Counted from the first letter of the stretch, positions 25,416 to 34,478 are shown. The stretch is DNA of 47,865 nt from Planctomycetia bacterium (GCA_030537455.1 JAUNMR010000009.1:1-47865); one strand, 5' to 3'. Program-made: numbers and translations. Notes: generated by a model not told the origin, from the letters alone.

Positions 25416-27824
25416 TTATTGCGCGTCGTCGATAAAGAGCTTCAGGTCGTTTTTATCGACCACGCGCGCTTCAAAGAGACCGCCGACCATCGCACGGTCG
25501 ACGGACTCCATACGAATGCGTAAAGTCGTTCCCTTCGACGGTTTCGGTAGTTCGTAGACGTCAAAGAAGAATTTTCCAGGTCGATCGTGCAGGAGTTTGC
25601 GCTGCCCGATCTGCTTGCCGTCGGCGAGGATTTTGAAGTTGCGATTGCCACTTTCGTCGCCCCAATACGTAGCGAGTAGTCGGCAATCTTTTTCGGGATC
25701 GACTTTCAGATCGAATTCGAAGTAACCGTCTGTGGCGTCGCGCCATTTGCGACCGCGGTATTCCCCGTGGTTGGTGTTGACGCCGTCGAAGTTTGCGTTG
25801 CGTTCCGCTTGCATTTCACCGGGCTGAAAGAAGTCAATTGTGGCGGCTTGGCGTTTGAGGCGCAATTCACGCGCTTGGGCGATTTCCTCTTGTCGGGTCT
25901 GCCAACGCTCGGGCGTAGCGTATTCGAAATACAATGCGTATCTCTCCTGGTCGCAATAGAAAGGAATTAACTCTACTGGCTTCGGCTCAGTTGCGGTAAG
26001 CGTAACTTTCTTAGGCAATTCGAAGAAAGACGTCGTCTGGAAAGCGTCTGGGGCAAGGAAGGCTTCCGGCGATTTCTCCTCGCTCACGATCGTCGGTATG
26101 ACAATCGCATTGGGCGCGTCGTCAAGTTCATCAACAGACGCGACCAGAGTTTGTTCAGTCGAGCCGAGCACGGCGCAGTAGAGGATCGGTCCGCGACGTA
26201 GCGTGACGAGGTTCGGATCGTCTTGCGGCGATTCGATTTGCCAGCACGCTTGCAGTGGGAAGTCGATCTGACGCGTGCCGATCTGCCATTCATCGCCCAG
26301 TAGCACGTATCCGTCGTCGTCGACCTTGAGGTCGGCGTCGTCGTCAAGTTTGCAATTACAGGGAATGCGCGCTTTTATAGAGAGTTTTTGAGGCTTTTGG
26401 GCGCAGATAATGAATTTACCGTCCCCCTGCAACGTTACTGAGAGCTCTTTCTCTTGCCACGTCAGGGTCGACGGTATCATGAGATTGACGTAAAGCGTTT
26501 CCTCGTTGCCATTTTGACTGTGGTAATAGATCTCCGTGTTGTACTGGGCATGGTTCTCCATGCCAGTACCGTGACAGCACGTCCAAGTGTGCTCGCGGTC
26601 GGAGTATGTGCGGAAGGATCCGGTCTGAAGCGGGACGTAGTAGGTATAGAGTTTCTCGGGGTCGTCGCTGTGATTGAGCGAGGCGAGAATATGGTTATAA
26701 AGCGCGCGTTCAAAGAAGTCGATATATCGCGGATCGCCTGTTCTTTCGTAGAGCAACTGTGATAAGTGTAGCATATTATATGAGTTGCAGGTTTCACAGG
26801 TGTTTCCGTTGAGTCTTGCCGCGATAATATTCGGTTCGCCAAAATGTTCATTCATGGAGTTTCCGCCAATTGCGTAGCTGTGGCATTGGACGACCCTCTT
26901 CCAGAAGAACTCCACGGTCTTTTCGGCGTCGAGCGTGTCCTCGACGTCGTGGAGTTGCGCGCGTCTGGCCAATCCGATGAGTTTCGGAAATTGCGTATTC
27001 GCATGTTTTCCCGCGAGCTGATCCTCTTGTCGACGCAACGGATCCAGGATAGCGGCGTGATAGAACCGATCCCCTTGACGCAGATATCTTTCGTCGCCAG
27101 TGGCGGCGTAAAGGTTGTAATAAGCGTGGTTTGTACCGCCATGTTCGCACGCGAGCATCTTTTGCATCTGGTCATAATTCAGCTCAGCGAGCGTGTCGAT
27201 TCCCCAGTCTCCCAGACGTTTGGCAACGACCAGCGCCGTTTCGTCGTCGCAGTATCGATATGCGTCGAGTAGTCCAGCGAAGATTTTGTGTAGAACGTAC
27301 CAGGGCACCCACAGACCGTTGAGGTCAAAGCCCTGAGAGCGGATATCGCCATGCGCTATCTGATCAAAAACCTCGAAATAACGCTTATCGCCCGCTAAAA
27401 GACCGGAACCGCTTGTGGTTTGGATCTGGTCGAGTTCCGAAACGATGTAAGCGGCGCGCTCTTTAAAACGTTCGTCGCCCGTGGCGGCGTAACTCTTCGA
27501 TACCGCAGAGAGATAATGACCAAGAGAATGACCCGCGATAGATTGTGACTCCCATCCCTCGTAGCGAAGAGCTTTCGGCTCCAGACCGGCGTTTTCACGT
27601 AGGCGCGAGAGCAAACGGTCGACGTCAACGGAAAGAAGATATTGTGAATTCTTGTCTTGCGCGTCCTTGAAGGGACTGGGCAGAAGTTTTACGGCGCTAG
27701 GCGCAAAAGGCTCGACCTTACGATCGGCGGCGATTATATCATCAAACGCGCGCACGACTTGTAGAGTTGCGGTCAGGCTTATCGCCAGTACGACGCAGAC
27801 GATTAATACGCGTCGAATAGTCAT
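25416..27824 (-). CDS. Secreted beta-L-arabinofuranosidase-like enzyme, GH127 (DUF1680)
   Basis: The 802-aa protein has a signal peptide ending near VVRAFD. An (alpha/alpha)6 barrel spans about 45-420, with GHSLGHYLSA, WVPWYVLHKIFAGLLDAY and GGTNHAYYNLYAATGDERYL. The metal-linked active site of GH127/146 is visible: Glu344 and Cys346 in CETCNSYNMLHLSQ, then Cys416-Cys417 in TCCHGTGMENH. This spacing is very close to that of HypBA1, where Cys417 is the nucleophile. A long beta-sandwich tail ends in a DUF4986-like or galactose-binding-like segment. Members cleave beta-arabinofuranosides such as those on hydroxyproline-rich plant glycoproteins or pectic side chains. It is the middle gene of the GH43-GH127-GH51 operon. 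Confidence 0.88.
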   Translation of the reverse strand: MTIRRVLIVCVVLAISLTATLQVVRAFDDIIAADRKVEPFAPSAVKLLPSPFKDAQDKNSQYLLSVDVDRLLSRLRENAGLEPKALRYEGWESQSIAGHSLGHYLSAVSKSYAATGDERFKERAAYIVSELDQIQTTSGSGLLAGDKRYFEVFDQIAHGDIRSQGFDLNGLWVPWYVLHKIFAGLLDAYRYCDDETALVVAKRLGDWGIDTLAELNYDQMQKMLACEHGGTNHAYYNLYAATGDERYLRQGDRFYHAAILDPLRRQEDQLAGKHANTQFPKLIGLARRAQLHDVEDTLDAEKTVEFFWKRVVQCHSYAIGGNSMNEHFGEPNIIAARLNGNTCETCNSYNMLHLSQLLYERTGDPRYIDFFERALYNHILASLNHSDDPEKLYTYYVPLQTGSFRTYSDREHTWTCCHGTGMENHAQYNTEIYYHSQNGNEETLYVNLMIPSTLTWQEKELSVTLQGDGKFIICAQKPQKLSIKARIPCNCKLDDDADLKVDDDGYVLLGDEWQIGTRQIDFPLQACWQIESPQDDPNLVTLRRGPILYCAVLGSTEQTLVASVDELDDAPNAIVIPTIVSEEKSPEAFLAPDAFQTTSFFELPKKVTLTATEPKPVELIPFYCDQERYALYFEYATPERWQTRQEEIAQARELRLKRQAATIDFFQPGEMQAERNANFDGVNTNHGEYRGRKWRDATDGYFEFDLKVDPEKDCRLLATYWGDESGNRNFKILADGKQIGQRKLLHDRPGKFFFDVYELPKPSKGTTLRIRMESVDRAMVGGLFEARVVDKNDLKLFIDDAQ

Positions 27825-27866
27825 GAGCGAAGTCTCCCAAGTTATAAATAGCGTTAAAACAAGGAG

Positions 27867-29552
27867 TTAATTATCAATACGGAAATAATCGAAATCAACG
27901 TAACCACCGACCGATTCGGTCGCCTGGTTATAGAGCGCGAAACGATAGCCGGTAAAGTGGGGCAAAGTGTATACCATTTTCAAGTCCGCGCCAATGGAAC
28001 GCCATTGTTTTCCATCGACGCTCCAGAAGAAGCGCGCGAAATCGGCTTGGCGCTGAAAGTCGCATTCGGCCTTGAAGTAGAGCGTTTGCACGCCGGACTC
28101 AAGTTCAATTTCCTCGTTGACCTTGACCTGGTCTTCTTCTAAACGCTGCTGTAAAACCGCTTCGCGTTGGACAACGTATAGTTTATTCTGTCGTTTTTCC
28201 ACCTCGACGCAACCGTATTTACGTTGGAAGAGGGACAACCCGGCACGGTCGCCCTCGAGCATATTAGCGGCGTCGAGTTTGATTTGCGCGTAGCATGTTG
28301 GACCGAAGACGCGCTGCGTTAGGATATTTCGCGTTTGTTGTAGATTTTGATCGACGCGAGAGGTTCGCAGTCTCAACCAGCCCGGGCGCTCGTGTAGCGA
28401 CCAGTTCTTCATGTCAGGGTAATGGTTCCATTGCCATGCCAGCGGTAGCGCGTCGCGTGGATACTCCGGTTCGTCCTTTTGAGCGTTTTGAGCCAGACGT
28501 TGCAGTAGCGCGTCGTCACGTTGAAACTCATCGCTGTGCACGATATTGCCAAGAGGTTTGGCGTCACGCGGTACATTGAGGGTTTCAGGGGCTTTGCCGT
28601 CGACGCCAACGATCGGGACGTCGTTATCCCACTTCACAGGCATAAGATAGGGAATGCGCCCGACCGCGCCGGCGTCACGGAAGAAGATCGCCGCCCAGGA
28701 TCCGTCAGAGCATTCTAGTAGCGAACCTTGCGCAATTCCACGATCTTTAAAGAGAACCGAACCGGTATACGGACCGCGAATGGAGTCGGCAACGTGGACG
28801 ATTTCTGTGCGCATATCGCCCTGAGGCCAGGTGATATTGCAGAGGTAATATTTGCCGTTGCGTTCAAAGATTTGCGAGCCCTCGGCGTTTAGACCGATGC
28901 GACCGCCGGCAACCGCCCCAGCGTTTCGCACAATGACCTCGTCAATTCCGTTGGGCTGGAAACCTGTAAGGTCTTTTTTTAGTTCCGTTAGGCGAAGATT
29001 TCCGTTGCCGTAGATCAAATAGGGCGTGTCGTCTTTATCGAAGAAGAGCGAGCAGTCGTGGCACATCGGCTTGAATTTGCGCATCTTCCATTCTCCGTCG
29101 ACGGTAGGACTGGAGTAGATATAGGTATAACCGGTCGTACCGGAGAAGACCGCGAGGTAGAATTGACCGTTGTGGAATCGCAGAGAGCTGGCCCAAGTTC
29201 CGCGACCATAGGCGTGTTTGCCATTGAGCAGTTGCAGTTCATCCTCGGTTGGAACTTGATAGTCGACGTACCCCACAATATTCCAATTTACCAGGTCGCT
29301 CGACTGCATAATCGGCACGCCGGGATAGTAGAACATTGTGGTGGAACTCATGTAGTACTGGTCCGCGACGCGTAGCGGAGCGACGTCGGGCACGTCAGCC
29401 CATATCATGGGATTATGCGCGTTTTCCTCTTGTGCTGACGACGTTGCGACGAGCGCGCTCAGTACTATTGCAAATGCAAGGGATAGCGTTAAACGTCGCA
29501 TGGACGTCATGGTAAGGTCAGACGCGACGTGTCGTTCAATTGTCGTGCACAT
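27867..29552 (-). CDS. Secreted GH43 beta-xylosidase/arabinofuranosidase
   Basis: The 561-aa protein starts at ATG 29552 with AGGAG six bases upstream. An unusually long n-region precedes the hydrophobic core LSLAFAIVLSALVATSSAQ. Residues about 45-330 form the five-bladed propeller: MIWADVPDVAPLRVADQYYMSSTTM with the catalytic base Asp, CHDCSLFFDKDDTPYLIYG with the pKa-modulating Asp, and GSQIFERNGKYYLCNI with the acid Glu. Residues about 370-561 form a concanavalin-like GH43_C2 sandwich (QWNHYPDMKNWSLHERPGWLRLRT, QRVFGPTCYAQIKLD) that often shapes the active site of exo-xylosidases or arabinosidases. It leads the operon, 42 bp before the GH127 gene. Confidence 0.9.
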   Translation of the reverse strand: MCTTIERHVASDLTMTSMRRLTLSLAFAIVLSALVATSSAQEENAHNPMIWADVPDVAPLRVADQYYMSSTTMFYYPGVPIMQSSDLVNWNIVGYVDYQVPTEDELQLLNGKHAYGRGTWASSLRFHNGQFYLAVFSGTTGYTYIYSSPTVDGEWKMRKFKPMCHDCSLFFDKDDTPYLIYGNGNLRLTELKKDLTGFQPNGIDEVIVRNAGAVAGGRIGLNAEGSQIFERNGKYYLCNITWPQGDMRTEIVHVADSIRGPYTGSVLFKDRGIAQGSLLECSDGSWAAIFFRDAGAVGRIPYLMPVKWDNDVPIVGVDGKAPETLNVPRDAKPLGNIVHSDEFQRDDALLQRLAQNAQKDEPEYPRDALPLAWQWNHYPDMKNWSLHERPGWLRLRTSRVDQNLQQTRNILTQRVFGPTCYAQIKLDAANMLEGDRAGLSLFQRKYGCVEVEKRQNKLYVVQREAVLQQRLEEDQVKVNEEIELESGVQTLYFKAECDFQRQADFARFFWSVDGKQWRSIGADLKMVYTLPHFTGYRFALYNQATESVGGYVDFDYFRIDN

Positions 29553-29619
29553 GGTCTTCTCCTGAGGATTTACTGCAGACGAATCAAATATTGTTGGCGT
29601 GATGGAACGCTATCAAACT

Positions 29620-29647
29620 AGAGTAGTAATCAGGCGCGCGACGTCAA
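29620..29647 (-). promoter_or_regulatory. Tentative promoter of the GH43-GH127-GH51 operon
   Basis: On the minus strand TTGACG (29647-29642) and TACTCT (29625-29620) are 16 bases apart, about 70 bases before the GH43 start. The -10 is weak, which would fit a promoter needing an activator. Confidence 0.3.
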
Positions 29648-29687
29648 ATAAAAAGTACGCAAATTAATGTCGCTTTTGCGCAACGAC

Positions 29688-29723
29688 GACGTTATGCTCT
29701 TTATACAAAGATTGCATAACGTC
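29688..29723. promoter_or_regulatory. Long inverted repeat upstream of the arabinosidase operon
   Basis: GACGTTATGC (29688-29697) and GCATAACGTC (29714-29723) are perfect 10-base arms separated by 16 bases that contain a further CTTT-ATAC-AAAG. It lies about 41 bases upstream of the proposed -35. It could be an operator for a dimeric regulator. There is no T-run, so a terminator is unlikely. Confidence 0.5.
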
Positions 29724-29804
29724 ATGGAACAGAAATGTTTCTATTGATTAAAGAGACAAAGTAGAAATAGACGAATCGGCGACAGGCTTGAGTCAAATTG
29801 AGAG

Positions 29805-29841
29805 CAAAAAAGAACGCGCGCGAGGTACGAATCGCGCGCGT
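29805..29841 (-). terminator. Terminator of the SH3-repeat gene
   Basis: A 10-bp stem (ACGCGCGCGA / TCGCGCGCGT) with an eight-base loop is followed, on the minus strand, by TTCTTTTTT. It lies 37 bases beyond the stop codon. Confidence 0.85.
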
Positions 29842-29877
29842 GGGAAGATTATAATAGAAGTATAAGTCTTGTTACGG

Positions 29878-32358
29878 TTACTTTTGCAAGTAGACAGAGG
29901 AGACGATGATGAGTTTATGCGCAACTCCGTCGATCGTAACGGAACCGGTAGAGCCTTTAACGCCGACTTTCTGACCGAGGAGTCGGTCGAGCGCGACGTT
30001 CTTTTGTGGGTCCAGATAGGCGATTACGGCGAAAGAATCCTCGCCAGGGGCAAGTAGCGCGTATTTTGGCGCGCCGTCTTGCGCTTCAGGGGTTGCGATG
30101 AGTATGCCGTTGGCGTCGAAATGATCGTAAGATTGCGCAGTTGTCGGGACAAAGGCTCCAATCTGACGTTCATGTCGTTCTTCGGGGGTTCTATTCTTGG
30201 GCTCTTCATTAGAGACGGCTCGCACCGGCGCGTTCTGACGCGACGCGTCCAGATTCTGAGCATTGACGAGCGCGTTGAGGTCAGCGGCGCGAGTCGTGGT
30301 TGCGTCGTGCGTTTTGACGCCGGTAAGCGGCGCTTGAAAGACGAGTGTTTCGTTGGCGATTTGCCCAGCGGGTTCGGGCTTATTCGGCGCGTTTGCAAGA
30401 GCCGTCTGCGACGTGGTAGTGGCAGAGTCGGGGGAAGGCGTTTTGGGCGCGCGTTGCGCTAGTTCGGACTGTCGCGCGTTTTCCCGCAGTTTGGCGTTCG
30501 CTCGACTACTCGGGTTATAATTTGCCACGGCGTAATTTGGCGGCGGTACGATCGCATGCGCAGTAGGCGGAATGATTGAAGGCAGTCTCGCGGGATTGAC
30601 TCTTTCGGTTTTCGCGACGTCATTTGCGGCCAGACGCGCTTCTTTAGCACGACCGCGGAAGGGCGAGTTAGCGCTGGAGAAAGCGAATCCGAGTCGGGAT
30701 TTGTTTGTAGCGACTTGCCGCGCGTCGTTCATAGCGTTGGGAGCGAGCGCGATCGATTCTCCCTCGGTCTGACGCGGCGTCTGTGTCGCGCCGAAAGTAG
30801 GACTGCCAACGCCCTGCCAGAGATAGGGCTCGAATCCCTCGCCGGACTCTGGATAATAGCCGTTTGGCGCTGTAAAGGAGTCGTTCGGCCACGGCTGATA
30901 ATAGCCGTTTTGAGGCGCTTCGCCGTACGGTATGCCGTTTTGTGGGACGTAGCTTTGTGGCGCCACGTTTTGCGGAACGCCATAGAACTCGCCAGAATAG
31001 GGAGTTACCGCGTCTGGAAATTGTGACGTCGCCCCGGTGTATTGGTCGATAACGCCCGGGAATTGACTTGTCGCCACAGGGTATGGGTTCGTGGCGTTAG
31101 GATACTGAGCTGAATTTTCCGGCACATAGGGGCGGTTAATGAGCGCGGTATTCATTCCGGAATTTGCGGAATTAAAAGTAGCGGCGCGACCGCCGTTTTG
31201 TTCGTCGGTTAGCGCAGAGACGCCATTAGGATCGTTCCAGACGAGACTACCGTCGGTATTGTGTAGCGCGATAGGGCGCGCGTCGGGCGGTAACTGACTG
31301 AGAATTTCCTGTGAATAGGCGCGAGGCGTTTGGTTTTGTTCGCTCTGAGCGTCTTGTGCGCTATTACTACCGTAACCGCCGTTATTGACGCGTTCTTCGG
31401 GATATCGCGGAGCGTCTTGACTCGGTTCGCTCGCGCGTTTGTTTAGGCGGTTCTTCTCGTATTTCTTAATGCCGTCGTAGATCGACTGTACGAGGAAGCG
31501 GTCGTCGTCATTTTCGGCGGAATCGAAGAGAACTTCGGCACGTTTGGCCAGTTCGTTGAGGCGCTCTTGCGTGACGTCGTCGCTCTGCATCGTTTGCATA
31601 GCGTCGGCGTTTAACTTAGCGAGGCGCTGTTTAAAAGATTGCGCGGAGTTGGCTTGGCTTGAGGCGTTCGAGGTTTGCGCATTGAGCGCGGTAGAGCTAT
31701 GTGCGTCGTGCGCACGCGCAACCGTCGCAAGGTATTCCTCTTGTGTTGTGAGCTTAGACGGTAATTTTTCCAGAGCGCCGTCTTGTACGAGCGATTCTGC
31801 TTTAATCCAGCGGAATTCCCCCGACGGTGGGGAGATTTTGTACCACTGGGAACCGTCGGGCAACGAGACTTTTCCGAGGAGCTTTAGCTTTTGATTGTGC
31901 CTCAGTCCGACCTGGACAATAGTACTTTGTGCGGGTGAGTCCGCTCCCACGCGCGCGGGGGCGACTTTGCCATTGGGCGAGTTGACGTAACCGGTGGAGT
32001 CGTCGACGACTCGTACGAACTTTGCATTAACCCACGAGAAACTGCCATAGGGGGGACGAATTGCACAGAACCCTTGTGCGTTTTTGAAATAAATTTCTAC
32101 GTAACGGTCTCGTAGAACTGAGCCGGTCTGATAGGCTTCGGTGGAAGCGCTCGCGTAGACGGGCGCGACCTGCTCCGCCACGGGAATCGAGAAAAAGACG
32201 ATATGCGCCGTATTGCCAGAATCTTGAGCGTTGACGCACGCACATGTGGTCAATAGCGCCGCACAGACGCCCAGCGTAAGACATAGGCGTAAAAGGGACG
32301 CGCCATATTCGCGTCGCTTTGCGTTCTTATGACGATTTGTACGTGTGGTAGTCTTCAT
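29878..32358 (-). CDS. Secreted SH3-domain protein with long low-complexity region
   Basis: The 826-aa protein has a basic n-region and signal peptide (LCLTLGVCAALLTTCACVNAQ; lipobox-like TTCAC). Two bacterial SH3-like domains follow: about 45-120 (VAPVYASASTEAYQTGSVL and GFCAIRPPYGSFSWVNAKFV) and about 130-200 (VQVGLRHNQKLKLLGKV and WYKISPPSGEFRWIKAESL). A helical stretch lies at about 240-305. Residues about 320-740 are disordered and rich in Asn, Gln, Pro, Tyr and Ala, with degenerate repeats around ATSQFPGVIDQYTGATSQFP. A small folded C-terminus (about 745-826) ends in TGSVTIDGVAHKLIIVSSVY. The SH3 pair suggests binding to cell-wall or envelope peptide; the function is unknown. Confidence 0.75.
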   Translation of the reverse strand: MKTTTRTNRHKNAKRREYGASLLRLCLTLGVCAALLTTCACVNAQDSGNTAHIVFFSIPVAEQVAPVYASASTEAYQTGSVLRDRYVEIYFKNAQGFCAIRPPYGSFSWVNAKFVRVVDDSTGYVNSPNGKVAPARVGADSPAQSTIVQVGLRHNQKLKLLGKVSLPDGSQWYKISPPSGEFRWIKAESLVQDGALEKLPSKLTTQEEYLATVARAHDAHSSTALNAQTSNASSQANSAQSFKQRLAKLNADAMQTMQSDDVTQERLNELAKRAEVLFDSAENDDDRFLVQSIYDGIKKYEKNRLNKRASEPSQDAPRYPEERVNNGGYGSNSAQDAQSEQNQTPRAYSQEILSQLPPDARPIALHNTDGSLVWNDPNGVSALTDEQNGGRAATFNSANSGMNTALINRPYVPENSAQYPNATNPYPVATSQFPGVIDQYTGATSQFPDAVTPYSGEFYGVPQNVAPQSYVPQNGIPYGEAPQNGYYQPWPNDSFTAPNGYYPESGEGFEPYLWQGVGSPTFGATQTPRQTEGESIALAPNAMNDARQVATNKSRLGFAFSSANSPFRGRAKEARLAANDVAKTERVNPARLPSIIPPTAHAIVPPPNYAVANYNPSSRANAKLRENARQSELAQRAPKTPSPDSATTTSQTALANAPNKPEPAGQIANETLVFQAPLTGVKTHDATTTRAADLNALVNAQNLDASRQNAPVRAVSNEEPKNRTPEERHERQIGAFVPTTAQSYDHFDANGILIATPEAQDGAPKYALLAPGEDSFAVIAYLDPQKNVALDRLLGQKVGVKGSTGSVTIDGVAHKLIIVSSVYLQK

Positions 32359-32454
32359 TCTTCTGTGCGGTCTAACGACGCGTACGTCTTTTTAGGCTCA
32401 TTGTAAGCGACGCCTAACTATCTTGTGGATAGGCTGTGCGCAACGATTTTGAGG

Positions 32455-32483
32455 ATTATAGAGACAGTTTAAAATAGGCGCAA
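32455..32483 (-). promoter_or_regulatory. Promoter of the SH3-repeat gene
   Basis: On the minus strand TTGCGC (32483-32478), a 17-base spacer and TATAAT (32460-32455) match the mtnA promoter hexamers exactly. The predicted leader is about 90 nt. Confidence 0.55.
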
Positions 32484-32539
32484 GATCATTTTTCAACCGG
32501 TAAAACAGGCGTGTTGTATCGTTTTGAATCGACGCCCCC

Positions 32540-32568
32540 CTGACTTGTAACCGCGCCGGCGGTATACT
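32540..32568 (+). promoter_or_regulatory. Promoter of tsaB
   Basis: CTGACT (32540-32545) and TATACT (32563-32568) are 17 bases apart and 59 bases before the start codon. Confidence 0.45.
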
Positions 32569-32627
32569 AATCGAAAGACCCGGGCGCGCCGATCTGTCGA
32601 CGCCCCGTTTAGACAAGGACATATTGT

Positions 32628-33446
32628 ATGAAGCTCTTGGCGATAGAAACAACCGGCGTGTCCGGCTCGGTGGCGTTGAGCGTTGACGGCGTGATCGTGA
32701 AGTCTTTGACGCTTGATACGGAGCGTCGTAGCGCACAGACCCTTGCGCCAGCGATTTCTGATATTTTGGGCGAGGTCGGCTGGAACTCTAAGTCAATCGA
32801 GGCGGTAGCTCTTGCGATCGGTCCCGGTTCTTTTACCGGTTTGCGCGTCGGGGTTGCCACGGCGCAACTTTTTGCCTGGGCGGTGAACGCGAAGGTTTTG
32901 GCGATCGATACTCTCGACGTAATTGCGGCGCAACTGCATCATTCGCCGAGCGTGGAGCGCGATAGGGTCGTTTCCATCGGTCTAGACGCACAGCGCGGGG
33001 ACGTTGCCGTTCGGGAATACTGGCTTGGTCAAGACGCTCCCTGGCGCATTACACGCGCGTATCGAATAGAATCGTGCGCCGCTTGGTTAGATCTGTCGCG
33101 CGCGTTTCCTTATTCGTCTGTTTCACGTTCTGAATTTGCCGCGGCAAGCGTACCGGAGCTACTCAGGGACGAGAGCGTTCTGACTCGACTCTTCGCGGCG
33201 TCTAAGTCGGAGTCGCTCTTTTGTGGCGACACGCTCCAACGCGCAAAGCAGAAGGGTCTGGCGACTGAGGCACATTTGTTAGCGGCGCCGGAATTTCAGC
33301 ACGCGAGCGCCGAAGGCGTTTCGCTTGCAGCGTGGCGTCGGATTGAAAAAGGCGATTTTGACGATTATGCGCAATTATTACCTGTTTACACTCGTCTGGC
33401 AAGCGCGGAAGAGAAGAGAATTGCTAATCTCGCGAAGAATCGTTAA
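32628..33446 (+). CDS. tsaB: tRNA threonylcarbamoyladenosine biosynthesis protein TsaB
   Basis: The 272-aa ASKHA-fold protein begins MKLLAIETTGVSGSVAL and has the TsaB signature AIGPGSFTGLRVGVATAQ near residue 65, followed by VNAKVLAIDTLDVIAAQ. TsaB is the non-catalytic partner that, with TsaD and TsaE, transfers threonylcarbamoyl to A37 of ANN-decoding tRNAs. The C-terminal half is longer and less conserved than in E. coli (231 aa), as is common. ATG 32628 follows AAGGA by six bases. It stands alone, divergent from the SH3-repeat gene; no rimI or tsaD is adjacent. Confidence 0.9.
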   Translation: MKLLAIETTGVSGSVALSVDGVIVKSLTLDTERRSAQTLAPAISDILGEVGWNSKSIEAVALAIGPGSFTGLRVGVATAQLFAWAVNAKVLAIDTLDVIAAQLHHSPSVERDRVVSIGLDAQRGDVAVREYWLGQDAPWRITRAYRIESCAAWLDLSRAFPYSSVSRSEFAAASVPELLRDESVLTRLFAASKSESLFCGDTLQRAKQKGLATEAHLLAAPEFQHASAEGVSLAAWRRIEKGDFDDYAQLLPVYTRLASAEEKRIANLAKNR

Positions 33447-33526
33447 TTGACGTACTATTTATATTTTGGACGTGCGATATTATTCCAACTGCTCAAGGGA
33501 AATTGACATTTAAAGATATTAAGCTC

Positions 33527-33554
33527 TTGCAGAGATTGTCAATAAAACTATAAT
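33527..33554 (+). promoter_or_regulatory. Promoter of cysC
   Basis: TTGCAG (33527-33532) and TATAAT (33549-33554) have a 16-base spacer. The predicted leader is just under 100 nt. Nothing else was seen in the 210-bp gap. Confidence 0.5.
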
Positions 33555-33656
33555 GAAAACAACTATTGGCAAACGTCGTGTCTTTGCAGGCGCGCGTTTA
33601 TTTTTATAACGTTTAGACAAGGCGCGAGATTTTTCTCGCTATTAAGGCAGAAGAGT

Positions 33657-34313
33657 ATGAGTTCCCCTGACGTTGAGGTCTACTGGCACGAACATGCGAC
33701 GTCGCGTTCCGAGCGCGAAAAGTTGAATGGCAACCGTGGTTGTATTCTTTGGTTCACCGGCTTAAGCGGTAGTGGCAAGAGCACGATTGCGAATGTGGTG
33801 GATCACAAACTTCATGAAATGGGCAAGCACAGCTTTGTCCTCGACGGCGACAATGTGCGTCATTCTTTGAACGCTTCGCCTCAAATCTTGGAATCTCGCG
33901 GATACTCTGCGTCCTTTGGCAAACGTTTCGGTCTTGGTTTTTCCGCCGAGGATCGTGAAGAGAATATTCGTCGTATCGGCGCGGTCTCGAAACTCTTTGT
34001 CGACGCCGGTATTATCGCCTTGACCGCCTTTATTAGTCCGTATCGTAAGGATCGCGACGCCGTTCGCGCCGTCGTTGATCAGGGCGATTTCTATGAAATC
34101 TACGTCAACACCCCGCTGAAGGTCTGTGAAGCGCGCGATCCCAAAGGTCTCTATAAGAAAGCGCGCGCCGGTCAAATTAAGGGTTTCACCGGAATCGACG
34201 ATCCCTACGAAGCGCCGATCGCGCCCGATCTGACGCTCGACGCCTCTGAGAATTCTGCGGAAGAACTCGGCGACGAAGTCGTGTATTTCCTTCGTACTCG
34301 CGGCGTTATCTGA
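33657..34313 (+). CDS. cysC: Adenylylsulfate kinase
   Basis: The 218-aa enzyme phosphorylates adenylylsulfate to PAPS with ATP. The P-loop GLSGSGKST is near residue 36, FVLDGDNVRHSLN near 62 and the ENIRRIGAVSKLFVDAGIIALTAFISPYRKDRD block at about 103-136. GLYKKARAGQIKGFTGIDDPYEAP closes the substrate site. Between the DNVRHSLN and GFSAEDREENIRR motifs lies an insertion of about 18 residues (ASPQILESRGYSASFGKR) absent from typical CysC. No ATP sulfurylase or PAPS reductase is nearby, so PAPS may feed sulfation or sulfate assimilation encoded elsewhere. Confidence 0.92.
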   Translation: MSSPDVEVYWHEHATSRSEREKLNGNRGCILWFTGLSGSGKSTIANVVDHKLHEMGKHSFVLDGDNVRHSLNASPQILESRGYSASFGKRFGLGFSAEDREENIRRIGAVSKLFVDAGIIALTAFISPYRKDRDAVRAVVDQGDFYEIYVNTPLKVCEARDPKGLYKKARAGQIKGFTGIDDPYEAPIAPDLTLDASENSAEELGDEVVYFLRTRGVI

Positions 34314-34359
34314 GCCAGCGACTCGTGTAAAACGCGCGTCTATTTTTGAACAATCAGCG

Positions 34360-34396
34360 ACAACGCGTTTGGTCTGGTCTAGAACAAACGCGTTGT
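34360..34396 (+). terminator. Terminator-like inverted repeat after cysC
   Basis: ACAACGCGTTTG (34360-34371) pairs perfectly with CAAACGCGTTGT (34385-34396) around a 13-base loop; TGTGTCATAAG follows. The T-run is poor, so efficiency is uncertain. Confidence 0.5.
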
Positions 34397-34449
34397 TGTG
34401 TCATAAGCGTTGTTTTTCTGAAAAAAACGCCATTTTGGACGTGTATTTC

Positions 34450-34478
34450 TTTCCATGAGCGCGCGCGTCTGGTATACT
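34450..34478 (+). promoter_or_regulatory. Promoter of xylA
   Basis: TTTCCA (34450-34455) and TATACT (34473-34478) are 17 bases apart. The leader before ATG 34591 would be about 105 nt. Confidence 0.45.
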
